Below, one piece after another: positions 43,855 to 53,405 of a DNA stretch of 64,000 nucleotides. A program made the translations under genes and the position numbers. The DNA is taken from the NCBI RefSeq assembly GCF_002218065.1, contig NZ_BDUB01000001.1:879567-943566 (forward strand), in the 5' to 3' direction. The notes beneath the pieces are model-generated. The model searched no databases, was not told where the DNA came from, and was given only the letters and a program-made list of their open reading frames with translations. Position 1 is the first letter of the stretch; each line of letters begins with the position of its first letter. Origin of the DNA: Nodularia sp. NIES-3585 (lineage in GTDB: Bacteria; Cyanobacteriota; Cyanobacteriia; Cyanobacteriales; Nostocaceae).

Positions 43855-46515
43855 CTACTTCGTTACAGCCGGCGGCATACCTAAAAGATCCTCAAGTTTG
43901 GGCATATCTTCCAAAGCAATTACTCGCCCCTCATCCTCAAAACCGGCGATTTGATCAAAGTTCAAATACCTATACAAATCATCAGCAAAAGGATGAATCT
44001 TTTCTGCTACAATATCTAAGTATTCCTGCACTGTGGGAATGCGTCCCAGCAACGCACAAACGGCGGCTAATTCTGCTGAACCAAGGTAAACTCGCGCATC
44101 TTTACCCATGCGATTGTTGAAATTACGCGTTGAGGTAGAAAACACAGTTGTACCATCTGCAACTCGCGCCTGATTACCCATGCACAAACTACATCCAGGC
44201 ATTTCTGTCCGCGCATTCGCAGCTTCAAAGATGTTATATACACCTTCTTGTTTTAATTGATATTCATCCATGCGGGTGGGGGGACAAATCCACAATCGGG
44301 CTTGTACTGCACCAGCACCTTCTAATACTTTACCAGTGGCTCGATAATGACCGATATTTGTCATACAAGAACCGACAAATACTTCTTGTACTGGGTCATT
44401 AGCAACCTCTGATAATAATTTCACATTATCAGGGTCATTGGGTGCAGCGACAATTGGTTCTGTGATTTCGTTCAAATCAATTTCGATGATTTCTGCATAC
44501 TCCGCATCTGCATCAGCTTCCATTAAGGTGGGGTTTGCTAACCATTCTTCCATTTTCGCCACCCGACGCATAATGGTACGCGCATCTGTGTAACCCCTGG
44601 CTACCATGTTCTTTAACAAGGTGACATTGGAACGCAGATATTCGGAAACTGTCTCAATACTCAGCTTAATTGTACAACCTGCACAAGAACGTTCTGCGGA
44701 AGCGTCGGTGAGTTCAAAGGCTTGTTCTACTTTCAAATCTGGTAAACCTTCCAATTCCAGAATGCGCCCTGAGTAGATATTTTTCTTGTTTTTCTTCTCT
44801 ACTGTCAGCAAACCTTTTTGAATGGCGACATAAGGAATGGCATTCACAATATCTCGTAAAGTGATACCAGGTTGCAATTCACCTTTGAAGCGGACTAATA
44901 CTGATTCTGGCATATCTAAGGGCATGACACCCAATGCACCTGCAAAGGCTACTAACCCAGAACCTGCGGGGAAGGATATTCCCAAGGGGAAGCGGGTATG
45001 GGAGTCGCCGCCTGTTCCCACGGTGTCGGGTAACAGCATCCGGTTTAACCAAGAGTGAATGATACCATCGCCGGGACGTAAGGCGACACCTGCGCGTTGG
45101 GCAAAGAAATCTGGTAGTTCTTGGTGAGTTTTAATGTCTACTGGTTTGGGATAAGCCGCAGTATGACAGAAACTCTGCATTACTAAGTCTGCACTGAAAC
45201 CAAGACAGGCGAGTTCTTTTAATTCGTCGCGGGTCATGGGGCCTGTGGTATCTTGGGAACCAACGGTGGTCATTAGGGGTTCGCATGATGTCCCCGGACG
45301 CACACCTGGTAAACCGCAAGCTTTACCGACCATTTTCTGGGCGAGGGTGTAACCTTTGCCTGTATCGTTGGGTTGTTGAGGACGAATAAATAAGCTGCTG
45401 GCTTCTAAACCTAATGCTTCGCGGGTTTTGTCGGTGAGGGTACGTCCAATTAATAGGGGAATGCGTCCACCGGCGCGGACTTCATCAAAGATGGTTTCGG
45501 GTTTGAGGGTGAAGGTGGAAATGACTTCGCCGGTTTCGTTGGTAATTTCGCCTTTGTAAGGATGTATGGTAATTACCATACCAGTTTCTAAGTTGCTGAC
45601 ATCGCATTCAATGGGCAAAGCACCGGCATCTTCGGCAGTGTTAAAGAAAATTGGCGCGATCGCACTACCTAAAATATAACCCCCAGCGCGTTTGTTTGGT
45701 ACATAAGGGATATCATTTCCTAAATGCCACAACACTGAGTTAATGGCAGACTTGCGCGAGGAACCAGTACCGACAACATCGCCGACGTAAGCTAGTGGAT
45801 GTCCTTTTTGCTTTAACTCGACAATGGTTTCTAAACTTCCCGGTTGCCGTGACTCTAGCATAGCTAAGGCGTGTAAGGGAATATCCGGGCGGGTGGTGGC
45901 GTGGGTAGCGGGGGATAAGTCATCTGTGTTGGTTTCCCCAGGGACTTTAAACACGGTGACAGTAATGGCTTCTGGTACTGTGGGGCGAATAGTAAACCAT
46001 TCCGCATTTGCCCAAGAGTCAACTACTCGCTTGGCAAAAGGATTACTTTGGGCTAATTCTAAGACATCATGAAAGGCATCATACACTAAAAGGATTTTAC
46101 TCAGGGCGGCTGCGGCGTGGGCGGCGATGGGTTCTCTACCTTCACCCTTCATGACTAAAGGTGTTTCTCCTTCTTCTGATTCCCCACTGGAAACTTGCAG
46201 CAAATCGATTAAGGATTGCACGTTGTAGCCGCCTACCATCGTTCCTAGTAATTCTACTGCGGCGATGGGGGAAACTAAAGGACTGGTAATTTCGCTTTTG
46301 GCAATGGCTGTGAGAAATCCCGCTTTCACATAAGCTGCTTCATCTACACCGGGAGGCACGCGATCGCACAATAAATGTAATAATGTATCTTCTTCACCCT
46401 CTGGTGGATTTTGCAGCAATTCGCACAGTTCTGAGGTTTGCTTCGCATCCAATGGTAAAGGGGGAATACCGAGTTGGGCGCGTTCCGCAACATGATGACG
46501 GTATTGTTCTAGCAT
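43855..46515 (-). CDS. acnB: Aconitate hydratase B (2-methylisocitrate dehydratase), 886 aa
   Basis: It interconverts citrate and isocitrate through a [4Fe-4S] cluster. The AcnB order is seen: an N-terminal HEAT-like domain ([20 protein letters not shown]), the swivel domain ([13 protein letters not shown]), then the catalytic domains with [36 protein letters not shown] and [13 protein letters not shown]. The cysteines in SCMTN and CSLC are cluster ligands. Length matches AcnB (E. coli about 865). It borders the accessory island, upstream of it. Confidence 0.97.
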   Translation of the reverse strand: MLEQYRHHVAERAQLGIPPLPLDAKQTSELCELLQNPPEGEEDTLLHLLCDRVPPGVDEAAYVKAGFLTAIAKSEITSPLVSPIAAVELLGTMVGGYNVQSLIDLLQVSSGESEEGETPLVMKGEGREPIAAHAAAALSKILLVYDAFHDVLELAQSNPFAKRVVDSWANAEWFTIRPTVPEAITVTVFKVPGETNTDDLSPATHATTRPDIPLHALAMLESRQPGSLETIVELKQKGHPLAYVGDVVGTGSSRKSAINSVLWHLGNDIPYVPNKRAGGYILGSAIAPIFFNTAEDAGALPIECDVSNLETGMVITIHPYKGEITNETGEVISTFTLKPETIFDEVRAGGRIPLLIGRTLTDKTREALGLEASSLFIRPQQPNDTGKGYTLAQKMVGKACGLPGVRPGTSCEPLMTTVGSQDTTGPMTRDELKELACLGFSADLVMQSFCHTAAYPKPVDIKTHQELPDFFAQRAGVALRPGDGIIHSWLNRMLLPDTVGTGGDSHTRFPLGISFPAGSGLVAFAGALGVMPLDMPESVLVRFKGELQPGITLRDIVNAIPYVAIQKGLLTVEKKNKKNIYSGRILELEGLPDLKVEQAFELTDASAERSCAGCTIKLSIETVSEYLRSNVTLLKNMVARGYTDARTIMRRVAKMEEWLANPTLMEADADAEYAEIIEIDLNEITEPIVAAPNDPDNVKLLSEVANDPVQEVFVGSCMTNIGHYRATGKVLEGAGAVQARLWICPPTRMDEYQLKQEGVYNIFEAANARTEMPGCSLCMGNQARVADGTTVFSTSTRNFNNRMGKDARVYLGSAELAAVCALLGRIPTVQEYLDIVAEKIHPFADDLYRYLNFDQIAGFEDEGRVIALEDMPKLEDLLGMPPAVTK

Positions 46516-46653
46516 TTTGTGTTCTCCATTGGGATGTTCTCCCTTTAATTATGAAATATTTTTCGGCAAAATTTGGCTATAAAAGTTTACCTAATTTTTA
46601 TGCCTGGAAGCCTCATCAGACTTGTGTTATGGATTTATTAATCTACTGAGAAT

Positions 46654-46903
46654 TTATTCTGATTTTGGGTTTAACCAAGTTTCTAAATCAGCAACACTAG
46701 AAAAGTCTAATAACGCCTCTCCTAAGTTCTCTAATTGTTCAATCGATAACCCTCTGATGCGTTCAATTAATTACGCATCAATTTCACCAACACGGCGATT
46801 TAGTAGACGCATTATTAAGTGTTGTTTTCCCTCTTGTCTTCCTTCTTCTTTAGCTTGTTCTCTATGTCTTTGATAAAGTGGTTCTAATCGCATAATTAAC
46901 TCC
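46654..46903 (-). pseudogene. Degenerate partial copy of the DUF4351 C-terminus
   Basis: The minus strand reads MRLEPLYQRHREQAKEEGRQ, then RLLNRRVGEIDA, a TAA stop, then LIERIRGLSIEQLENLGEAL and DFSSVADLETWL. It is a near copy of the last 80 codons of the next gene (46921-47829), with TTA changed to TAA. It arose by tandem duplication of the 3' end. Confidence 0.85.
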
Positions 46904-46920
46904 CCAACAATCAAAATGAA

Positions 46921-47829
46921 TTAGATTGAGTGTTGGGTTAACCAAGTTTCTAAATCAGCAACACTAGAAAAGTCTAATAAAGCCTCTCCTAAGTTCTCTA
47001 ACTGTTCAACCGATAATCCGGCAATTCGCTCGATTAATAACGCATCAATTTCACCGATACGGCGATTTAGTAGCCGCAGTATTAAGTATTGTTCTCCTTC
47101 TTGTCTTCCCTCTTGTCTTCCCTCTTCTTTAGCTTGTTCTCTATTTCTTTGATAAAGTGGTTCTAGTCGCATAATTAACTCCCTATCATCTGCTTCTAAT
47201 TCTTGATTTACTCTCAAGTTTTCGCGCAAGTTGTAAACTAATTCCAGGGTGGCTTTTTGGTATGGGTGATCTAATGGTAACGCTTGCAAATCGATAATTG
47301 CTTGTGATTGTACGTTTCCTCTACCCAAAAGCCTCAACCATAAAGTTTCCGGTGTTTGTGGTAGTTGGTGTATCGCCACAATTGCTGTCCGTAAGGCATC
47401 TGCTAGAAAATGTACTCCTGATAACCAACCTTGTTTTTGAACTGTGCCAAAGCTAGATAACCGAGTTTCAGATATGGTGGGGGTTAAAATCCACAATTTA
47501 GGAGTTTCTGACTCCTGAAGTTTGATTTTATTGGCTTTGGCTTCTCGTCGCAATAAAGCCTTGATTTCTAATAACTTGAGAATACAGTCGCAGATTTCAT
47601 CGCTAGAAGCTGGATTGCGGTATGGTTCTATTATTGCAGGATATTCGGCAAGTCTTCCTAGTAACCCCAGTATTTGTAAATTTGAGCTTTGTTGTTTAGC
47701 AGGTGTGAATAAAACATCTATTTCTTTAATCTCTCCTGAGACTTTTTCTGATGCCTTGACTTCTCCGTAATCTTTTAATATTTCTTCTAGATAGTCTTTA
47801 GCAAATTTATCATGTATAAACCTAGTCAT
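46921..47829 (-). CDS. Rpn/PD-(D/E)XK-type protein with DUF4351 tail, 302 aa
   Basis: The N-terminus TRFIHDKFAKDYLEEILKDY with GEIKEIDVLFTP is typical of cyanobacterial relatives of the Rpn recombination-promoting nucleases. The middle contains LLEIKALLRREAK. The C-terminus has repeated EGRQEGRQEG followed by DUF4351 (LLNRRIGEIDALLIERI, LSVEQLENLGEALLDF). Nuclease residues look incomplete, so activity is uncertain. These genes are often multicopy and mobile; another member lies at 50722. Confidence 0.8.
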   Translation of the reverse strand: MTRFIHDKFAKDYLEEILKDYGEVKASEKVSGEIKEIDVLFTPAKQQSSNLQILGLLGRLAEYPAIIEPYRNPASSDEICDCILKLLEIKALLRREAKANKIKLQESETPKLWILTPTISETRLSSFGTVQKQGWLSGVHFLADALRTAIVAIHQLPQTPETLWLRLLGRGNVQSQAIIDLQALPLDHPYQKATLELVYNLRENLRVNQELEADDRELIMRLEPLYQRNREQAKEEGRQEGRQEGEQYLILRLLNRRIGEIDALLIERIAGLSVEQLENLGEALLDFSSVADLETWLTQHSI

Positions 47830-47989
47830 TCAATTTTAATGTTGTGCCAAATAAACTATAAAGAGAGTTCAATGCTTCCCTTACCAAACCCTGGTCAACT
47901 TCCAAAGATTGTACAGCAATGCGCGTGACTAACTCCAGATACAGCGACCAAGCCGCTTATTGTTCTTTACGGTTAACTTTCCCAGCCAT
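47822..47989 (-). pseudogene. Short conserved frame with in-frame stop
   Basis: The minus strand reads MAGKVNRKEQ, TAA, then AAWSLYLELVTRIAVQSLEV and REALNSLYSLFGTTLKLND. The sequence around the stop is strongly protein-like, and the pattern reminds me of a small cyanobacterial/actinobacterial protein of unknown function. It overlaps the start of the next gene (ATGACTAG). Confidence 0.45.
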
Positions 47990-48553
<564 letters not shown>

Positions 48554-48746
48554 TCAATGAACAGTTATCAGTTATCGGTAATGTAATAGACATCTGCCGA
48601 CAAATAATGTAGAGAGATTCCATGGAACCTCTCTACAAGGGTGATATAAAAGGTATATTTAAATTCGGTCGATGTCTCATGCTATTTGATGACTGGTAGC
48701 TGTTATCAGTTATTCTAGAAACTGGAAATCTAAAGGACTTACCGCT

Positions 48747-48935
48747 ATGACAACCCATTTTATTACCGCAGAAGTTGATTTGCAAGAGACTCCGACTGAG
48801 TTACAAAAGGCAATTGAAGCTGAATTACAAAAGCAGGGTGAACCCCTGCGTTGGGCGATTACTTCTGTGGATGAAGCACAGCAAAAGGCTGCTGTAGAAG
48901 CTGTTGTGACTTTGGATGCTGTATCAGCCGAGTGA
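48747..48935 (+). CDS. Small conserved protein upstream of DUF3326 gene, 62 aa
   Basis: MTTHFITAEVDLQETPTELQ begins an acidic small protein, with EAELQKQGEPLRWAITSVDE in the middle and a repeated AAVEAVVTLDAV at the end. The stop overlaps the start of the DUF3326 gene by four bases (GTGA), so they are translationally coupled. No known function; the pairing is likely conserved among cyanobacteria. Confidence 0.8.
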   Translation: MTTHFITAEVDLQETPTELQKAIEAELQKQGEPLRWAITSVDEAQQKAAVEAVVTLDAVSAE

Positions 48936-49999
48936 ATGAACGTCCCTATACGGCTATTTTAATTATACCTACTGGGGTGGGGGCAGCAATTGGGGGGTAC
49001 GCTGGTGATGCTTTGCCTGTAGCTAGAGTTATATCACAGGTGTGCGATCGCCTAATTACTCACCCCAATGTCCTCAATGGTGCAAGTTTGTACTGGAATC
49101 TCCCTAACACGCTGTATGTGGAAGGTTACGGACTTGATAAATTTGCCTCTGGATGCTGGGGTTTACGCCCGGTTCGCAATAATAAAATCGGGTTGCTTTT
49201 AGACCAAGGTATTGAACCGGAATTACAACTGCGACACCTCCAAGCAGCCGACGCAGCCAGGGCTACCCTGGGTTTAACTCTCACAGATTATGTAGTTACT
49301 GATGCGCCACTAAACGTAGAATTACGCACCTCAGCATCAGGGGCAAGTTGGGGAACAATTGGCAACCCTGACAGTTTACTCAGGGCGGCGGAAATATTAA
49401 TTAACAAGGCCGGGGCGGAAGCGATCGCAGTTGTCGCCCGTTTCCCCGATGATATGGATGAAGCCGCAGTACAAAATTATCGTCAAGGCCAAGGAGTAGA
49501 CCCTTTCGCGGGTGCAGAAGCCGTAATTAGCCATTTAATCGTCCGCACCTTCAAAATTCCCTGCGCCCATTCTCCAGCCTTAGCCAGCGCCCCCCCAGAA
49601 CCGAATTTATCGCCTCGTTCGGCTGCGGAAGAATTAGGTTATACTTTTTTACCATGTGTCCTTGTGGGCTTGAGTCGCGCCCCACAATTTATTCTAAATA
49701 AAGACTCAATTACAGCTTTAGCAGATGATATTTGGGCAGATCAAGTAGATTGTGCGATCGCACCTGCAAATGCTTGTGGTAGTAGTGCCTTAATGAGTTT
49801 AAGCCAAAAGCGATGCCAAATTATCACTGTGGCAGAAAATAAAACTCTCATCCAAGTTCCCGCCGAAGCTTTAGGAATCACATCGATACGGGTAAACTCA
49901 TATTTAGAGGCAGTAGGTGTATTAGTCGCCCACAAAGCTGGGATAAATCCCGCCGCCCTCAGTCCTCAAATATCCTCATTAAAGCCAGTTATTATGTAG
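48932..49999 (+). CDS. DUF3326 protein, 355 aa
   Basis: LIIPTGVGAAIGGYAGDALP opens a soluble protein with conserved GWGLRPV-like (CWGLRPVRNNKIG), ASWGTIGNPDSLLRAAE and VVARFPDD segments and a late PANACGSSALMSLSQ. These match the cyanobacterial and plant DUF3326 family of unknown function. The start is GTG overlapping the upstream stop. Glycine-rich loops suggest nucleotide or cofactor binding, but this is inference. Confidence 0.85.
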   Translation: MNERPYTAILIIPTGVGAAIGGYAGDALPVARVISQVCDRLITHPNVLNGASLYWNLPNTLYVEGYGLDKFASGCWGLRPVRNNKIGLLLDQGIEPELQLRHLQAADAARATLGLTLTDYVVTDAPLNVELRTSASGASWGTIGNPDSLLRAAEILINKAGAEAIAVVARFPDDMDEAAVQNYRQGQGVDPFAGAEAVISHLIVRTFKIPCAHSPALASAPPEPNLSPRSAAEELGYTFLPCVLVGLSRAPQFILNKDSITALADDIWADQVDCAIAPANACGSSALMSLSQKRCQIITVAENKTLIQVPAEALGITSIRVNSYLEAVGVLVAHKAGINPAALSPQISSLKPVIM

Positions 50000-50005
50000 T
50001 TTGTT

Positions 50006-50040
50006 TCCCCATTCCCCACTCCCCATTCCCTACCCCCAAA
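50006..50040. repeat. CCCCAYT short tandem repeat
   Basis: Units CCCCATT, CCCCACT, CCCCATT and CCCTACC in tandem, a typical heptameric STRR. Related complement repeats occur at 61424-61456. Confidence 0.75.
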
Positions 50041-50045
50041 ATCTC

Positions 50046-50636
50046 GTGGTTGAACAACAAAATCAAGAACCAGAAATTCCCAACTTGACACGCACCCAAG
50101 TATTAGTAGCTATGGGAGTGACTGCAATCCTATTATGGATAGTCGCCAAAGTATGGTTAACCTATGGCAATTTTTACTTATTAAGATGGTACTGGTCAGC
50201 AACAGATGTATTCTTAGGATTAGGGCTAGGGTTGATCATCATCGCCTTAAGTGGTTTAGCTTATCGCTTTTACCCTGCCTATCGTCAAAGCGCCGACTAT
50301 TATCTGGACATAGTACTCAAGCCTTTAGCTTTACCAGATTTGATTTGGCTGGGCTTACTCCCGGCGTTAAGTGAAGAACTTTTATTTCGGGGTGTGATGC
50401 TGCCAGCTTTAGGCTTAGATAATGTAGCCGTGATTGTCTCTAGTCTAGCCTTTGGTATTTTGCATCTCAGTGGTCCCCAACAATGGCCTTATGTGTTTTG
50501 GGCAACTATCATTGGCTTAATGCTGGGATTTAGTGCCTTATTAACTGGTAACTTGTTAGTGCCAATTGTTGCCCACATGATCACAAATTGGATGTCTGGC
50601 TTTTTTTGGAAGTTCAGCCAAATGAAAAGTGCTTAA
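50046..50636 (+). CDS. CPBP-family intramembrane glutamic protease, 196 aa
   Basis: The start is placed at the GTG at 50046 because the upstream in-frame TTG lies within repeat DNA. Several membrane helices; the catalytic motifs are EELLFRGVML (EExxxR), FGILHLSG (FxxxH) and a third HMITNW. The family includes CAAX-type proteases, and in plastids and cyanobacteria it affects photosynthesis or stress responses. The substrate is unknown. It is 47 bp after the DUF3326 gene and may be in its operon. Confidence 0.85.
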   Translation: MVEQQNQEPEIPNLTRTQVLVAMGVTAILLWIVAKVWLTYGNFYLLRWYWSATDVFLGLGLGLIIIALSGLAYRFYPAYRQSADYYLDIVLKPLALPDLIWLGLLPALSEELLFRGVMLPALGLDNVAVIVSSLAFGILHLSGPQQWPYVFWATIIGLMLGFSALLTGNLLVPIVAHMITNWMSGFFWKFSQMKSA

Positions 50637-50647
50637 AATTTTGTTTA

Positions 50648-50665
50648 CGGGGATTCAAACCCCCG
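50648..50665. repeat. CGGGG/CCCCG hairpin between convergent genes
   Basis: CGGGG (50648-50652), an eight-base loop and CCCCG (50661-50665). It lies between the convergent CPBP and Rpn genes and might end either transcript, but no T-run follows. Confidence 0.45.
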
Positions 50666-50721
50666 TGGATATTTTGCTCAAAACATGGATAGATAGGACT
50701 AAAGTTTTCACTACTATCTTA

Positions 50722-51621
50722 TTACCCTTGTTGCTCTAACCAGTTGATTAAGTCATCTAAAGTTTGCAAATCAAAAATTGCGTCTGCTAGACTTTCGATT
50801 TGTGGTGAAGATAATTCATTAATTCGGCTTTCTATAGCAGGGGTAATATCATTAAATCGCCGCTTTAGTTGTCTTTTAACAATTTTTTGTTCTCCTTGTT
50901 CAATACCCTTTTCCATCCAACTAGTCACTATTTCCATGATTTTTTCCTCTTCAATTAAATTAGCTTGGTGTAGTTCAGCGTTTAATTCTTGCTCTTCAGT
51001 TGTGTTTAATCTTAAATAAGTGTCAATAAAACCAGAAATTAATTCTATTTTAGCAGGGTTTAATTGCAGCGTAACTAACATCCTTAAGCATTCTAGCTTA
51101 ACTCTAATTCTCTCTTCTGGTTGAAAGTTCATTTTTGCCATTAAGGCGGCGGCTACGGGATTTGGTTTGTTTAAAAAACTTCGCCAGTTGAGATTATTTA
51201 ATTGAATGGCAACATAGTTAAATTCTAAAATCTTGCGATGGGGAAAACTAACTACATATTGGTTTTTTTCAGGTCTTTTGGGTTCGTCGTATGAGAATAT
51301 AACTATAGGGAAAATTGGCATTAAATATTTAGAATCTAAACGGGCGAAATAATGAAACATCCGCCGTTCAAATTCTTTTTGATTATATGCTTGATTTTCT
51401 AAGTGAATCAGAAAATAACTGTCTTCTCCTCTCCATTTGACCTGTGCTAATAAGTCTACTCTTCTTTTGTCTCCTGTTGTGACATCGGTAAATATTTCTT
51501 CTGTTAAAAAGTTGAGGCTGTCTTGGGTAACGTACTCTAAAACTTCTGGTAAAAATAGTTCTATAAATTCCCAAAAGAATGTTTGGATTAATTCTTTAAA
51601 GAGTCTATCGTGATCTATCAT
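50722..51621 (-). CDS. Rpn-family PD-(D/E)XK nuclease-like protein with DUF4351, 299 aa
   Basis: The nuclease core is visible: MIDHDRLFKELIQTFFWEFI, the Asp in KRRVDLLAQVKW, and E-x-Q in FLIHLENQAYNQKEFERRM, the variant used by Rpn proteins. It is more complete than its relative at 46921. The C-terminal DUF4351 region (KRQLKRRFNDITPAIESRIN, SPQIESLADAIFDL) follows an acidic linker. Rpn proteins promote RecA-independent recombination and have been linked to mobile DNA and phage defence. Confidence 0.85.
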   Translation of the reverse strand: MIDHDRLFKELIQTFFWEFIELFLPEVLEYVTQDSLNFLTEEIFTDVTTGDKRRVDLLAQVKWRGEDSYFLIHLENQAYNQKEFERRMFHYFARLDSKYLMPIFPIVIFSYDEPKRPEKNQYVVSFPHRKILEFNYVAIQLNNLNWRSFLNKPNPVAAALMAKMNFQPEERIRVKLECLRMLVTLQLNPAKIELISGFIDTYLRLNTTEEQELNAELHQANLIEEEKIMEIVTSWMEKGIEQGEQKIVKRQLKRRFNDITPAIESRINELSSPQIESLADAIFDLQTLDDLINWLEQQG

Positions 51622-51687
51622 TTGAGTGATGCTGGTTTCTGAGTTTAGGGGATGTTTGCAAAGTGCTTGGCTATGATTTTAGTCAGA

Positions 51688-52344
51688 TCATTGTTGACTG
51701 ATTTCCCGTGCCGCAGCCAGTGCGATCGCCTGTGGTAAAATTCGATGTTCCTGAATTTGAATCCTGGCGTGGAGTGTTTCTGATGTGTCGTCTGGTAAAA
51801 TCGGTACAGCCGCTTGGATTAGTATGGGGCCGCTGTCTACTTCCAAACACACTAAATGTACTGTACAGCCAGTAATTTTGACTCCAGATGCTAAAGCTTG
51901 TTCGACAGCGTTAATACCTTTAAAACTAGGCAACAAACTGGGATGAATATTAATGATTTTATCTGTAAAGGCATCAATTAAAACTGGTGTCACCAAACGC
52001 ATCCAACCAGCCATAATTACCCAATCAACATCATATTGCTGCAAAATATTGACAATTTCTCCGTCAAATGCTTCCCGGTTTGTATAGTCGCGGTGATTTA
52101 ATAATACAGCTTCCACACCCCTATTAGCTGCGCGGATGGGAGCTTTCGCTGTAGGGTTATTATAAATTAAAACTTGAATTTGAGCATTGAGTTGCTCATT
52201 GGCGATCGCTTGGGCAACTGCTTCAAAATTACTGCCACTACCAGAAGCCATAATCCCCAGTTTTAAAGGAGTGCTTTGAGAAGATTGGCAATTGCTCAGA
52301 CTGGGAGCAATCAGGCTAACGGTAGAATCAGGGCGGAGAGTCAT
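51688..52344 (-). CDS. purN: Phosphoribosylglycinamide formyltransferase, 218 aa
   Basis: It transfers the formyl group from 10-formyl-THF to GAR in purine synthesis. GIMASGSGSNFEAVAQAI binds the phosphate of GAR; the catalytic NIHPSLLPSFKG supplies Asn and His, and the Asp lies in CLEVDSGPIL. A short N-terminal extension (about 25 residues) precedes the fold. It diverges from the ABC permease gene with only 21 bp between starts. Confidence 0.96.
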   Translation of the reverse strand: MTLRPDSTVSLIAPSLSNCQSSQSTPLKLGIMASGSGSNFEAVAQAIANEQLNAQIQVLIYNNPTAKAPIRAANRGVEAVLLNHRDYTNREAFDGEIVNILQQYDVDWVIMAGWMRLVTPVLIDAFTDKIINIHPSLLPSFKGINAVEQALASGVKITGCTVHLVCLEVDSGPILIQAAVPILPDDTSETLHARIQIQEHRILPQAIALAAAREISQQ

Positions 52345-52365
52345 AAAAAAGAGGAAAAATTATAA

Positions 52366-53247
52366 ATGCCAAAAACAAATACTAAGTCCTGGTTAGACAA
52401 TGATACATTTGCCGCTTGGACTTTTCTTGCCCCCGCACTGATTTTACTCAGCATCTTCATTATTTGGCCAATCGCTTATTTGTTCTACCTCAGTTTTACG
52501 ACTGGAAGTTTCACCTCATCAGGTACAACTTGGGTCGGTTTGAGAAATTATTGGCGCTTGCTACAGACCCCAGATTTTTGGCAAGTCTTGGGTAACACTA
52601 TTTATTTTACCGTTGCCACAGTCATTCCCAGCTTAGTGATTCCCTTGGGACTAGCGGTGCTGTTAGACAAATCTCTGGCCTTGCGGGGACTGCTGCGGAG
52701 TGCCTATTTTCTGCCTTCAATTATTTCCCTTGTCGCAGCTGGTTTAGGTTTTCGCTGGCTATTTCAAACCGATGGACCTGCAAACACATTTTTAGATTTC
52801 CTTGGCATTCCAGCCATTCCTTGGTTAGCAAGTACAGTTTGGGCAATGCCGGTACTGATCGTATTGAGTATTTGGAAGCAATTGGGCTTTAATATGGTGG
52901 TATTTTTAGCAGGATTGCAAGCAGTCCCTCCCAGTCGCTATGAAGCAGCAGAACTAGATGGGGCAAATGCTTGGCAGCAGTTTTGGCACGTGACTCTGCC
53001 GGGATTGCAACCTACAATGATATTTGCTACCATCACCACAGCTATTTTTACATTACGGAGTTTTGAACAGGTTTATGTAATTACAGGTGGTGGACCCCTC
53101 AATTCTACTAACTTGCTGGTTTATTACATTTACCAAGAAGCATTCGCACAATTTGATTTTGGTTACGCCGCAGCAGCAGCCACAGTATTGTTAGCCGTTA
53201 CGTTAGTCTTTGTGTATTTGCAGTTACAAACTTGGGGAGATGAGTAA
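52366..53247 (+). CDS. MalF-type sugar ABC transporter permease, 293 aa
   Basis: Six membrane helices and the cytoplasmic EAA loop EAAELDGANAWQQFWHVTLP that docks the ATPase. AWTFLAPALILLSIFIIWPI is the first helix. This is the first permease of a carbohydrate uptake-1 transporter; the binding protein, second permease and ATPase are not adjacent, so it must work with subunits encoded elsewhere, common in cyanobacteria. Substrate unknown. Confidence 0.92.
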   Translation: MPKTNTKSWLDNDTFAAWTFLAPALILLSIFIIWPIAYLFYLSFTTGSFTSSGTTWVGLRNYWRLLQTPDFWQVLGNTIYFTVATVIPSLVIPLGLAVLLDKSLALRGLLRSAYFLPSIISLVAAGLGFRWLFQTDGPANTFLDFLGIPAIPWLASTVWAMPVLIVLSIWKQLGFNMVVFLAGLQAVPPSRYEAAELDGANAWQQFWHVTLPGLQPTMIFATITTAIFTLRSFEQVYVITGGGPLNSTNLLVYYIYQEAFAQFDFGYAAAAATVLLAVTLVFVYLQLQTWGDE

Positions 53248-53249
53248 GA

Positions 53250-53279
53250 GGCAGGGGGGCAGGGGGCAGGGTGCAGGGG
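53250..53279. repeat. GCAGGGGG short tandem repeat
   Basis: Three to four imperfect GCAGGGGG units directly after the permease stop. It is another STRR-type repeat. Confidence 0.7.
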
Positions 53280-53379
53280 AAAGATAGTTATTTCCCAATG
53301 ACTAATGACCAAAGAATTTTGGATTGGCGTTAGCGAAGCCTACGCAGCGCAGCGGGTATTTTAGATTGCAGTCTAATCC

Positions 53380-53405
53380 AAAATCTAAAATCTAAAATCT
53401 AAAAT
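53380..53405. repeat. AAAATCT heptamer tandem repeat
   Basis: Three exact copies of AAAATCT and a partial fourth, which runs into the end of the kinase gene (its last codons are within the repeat). It is a classic STRR of heterocystous cyanobacteria. Confidence 0.85.

Noticed and set aside
50648-50665. tRNA T-arm-like GATTCAAAC in a hairpin
   Set aside because: No acceptor or anticodon stems around it; it is a simple hairpin between convergent genes.
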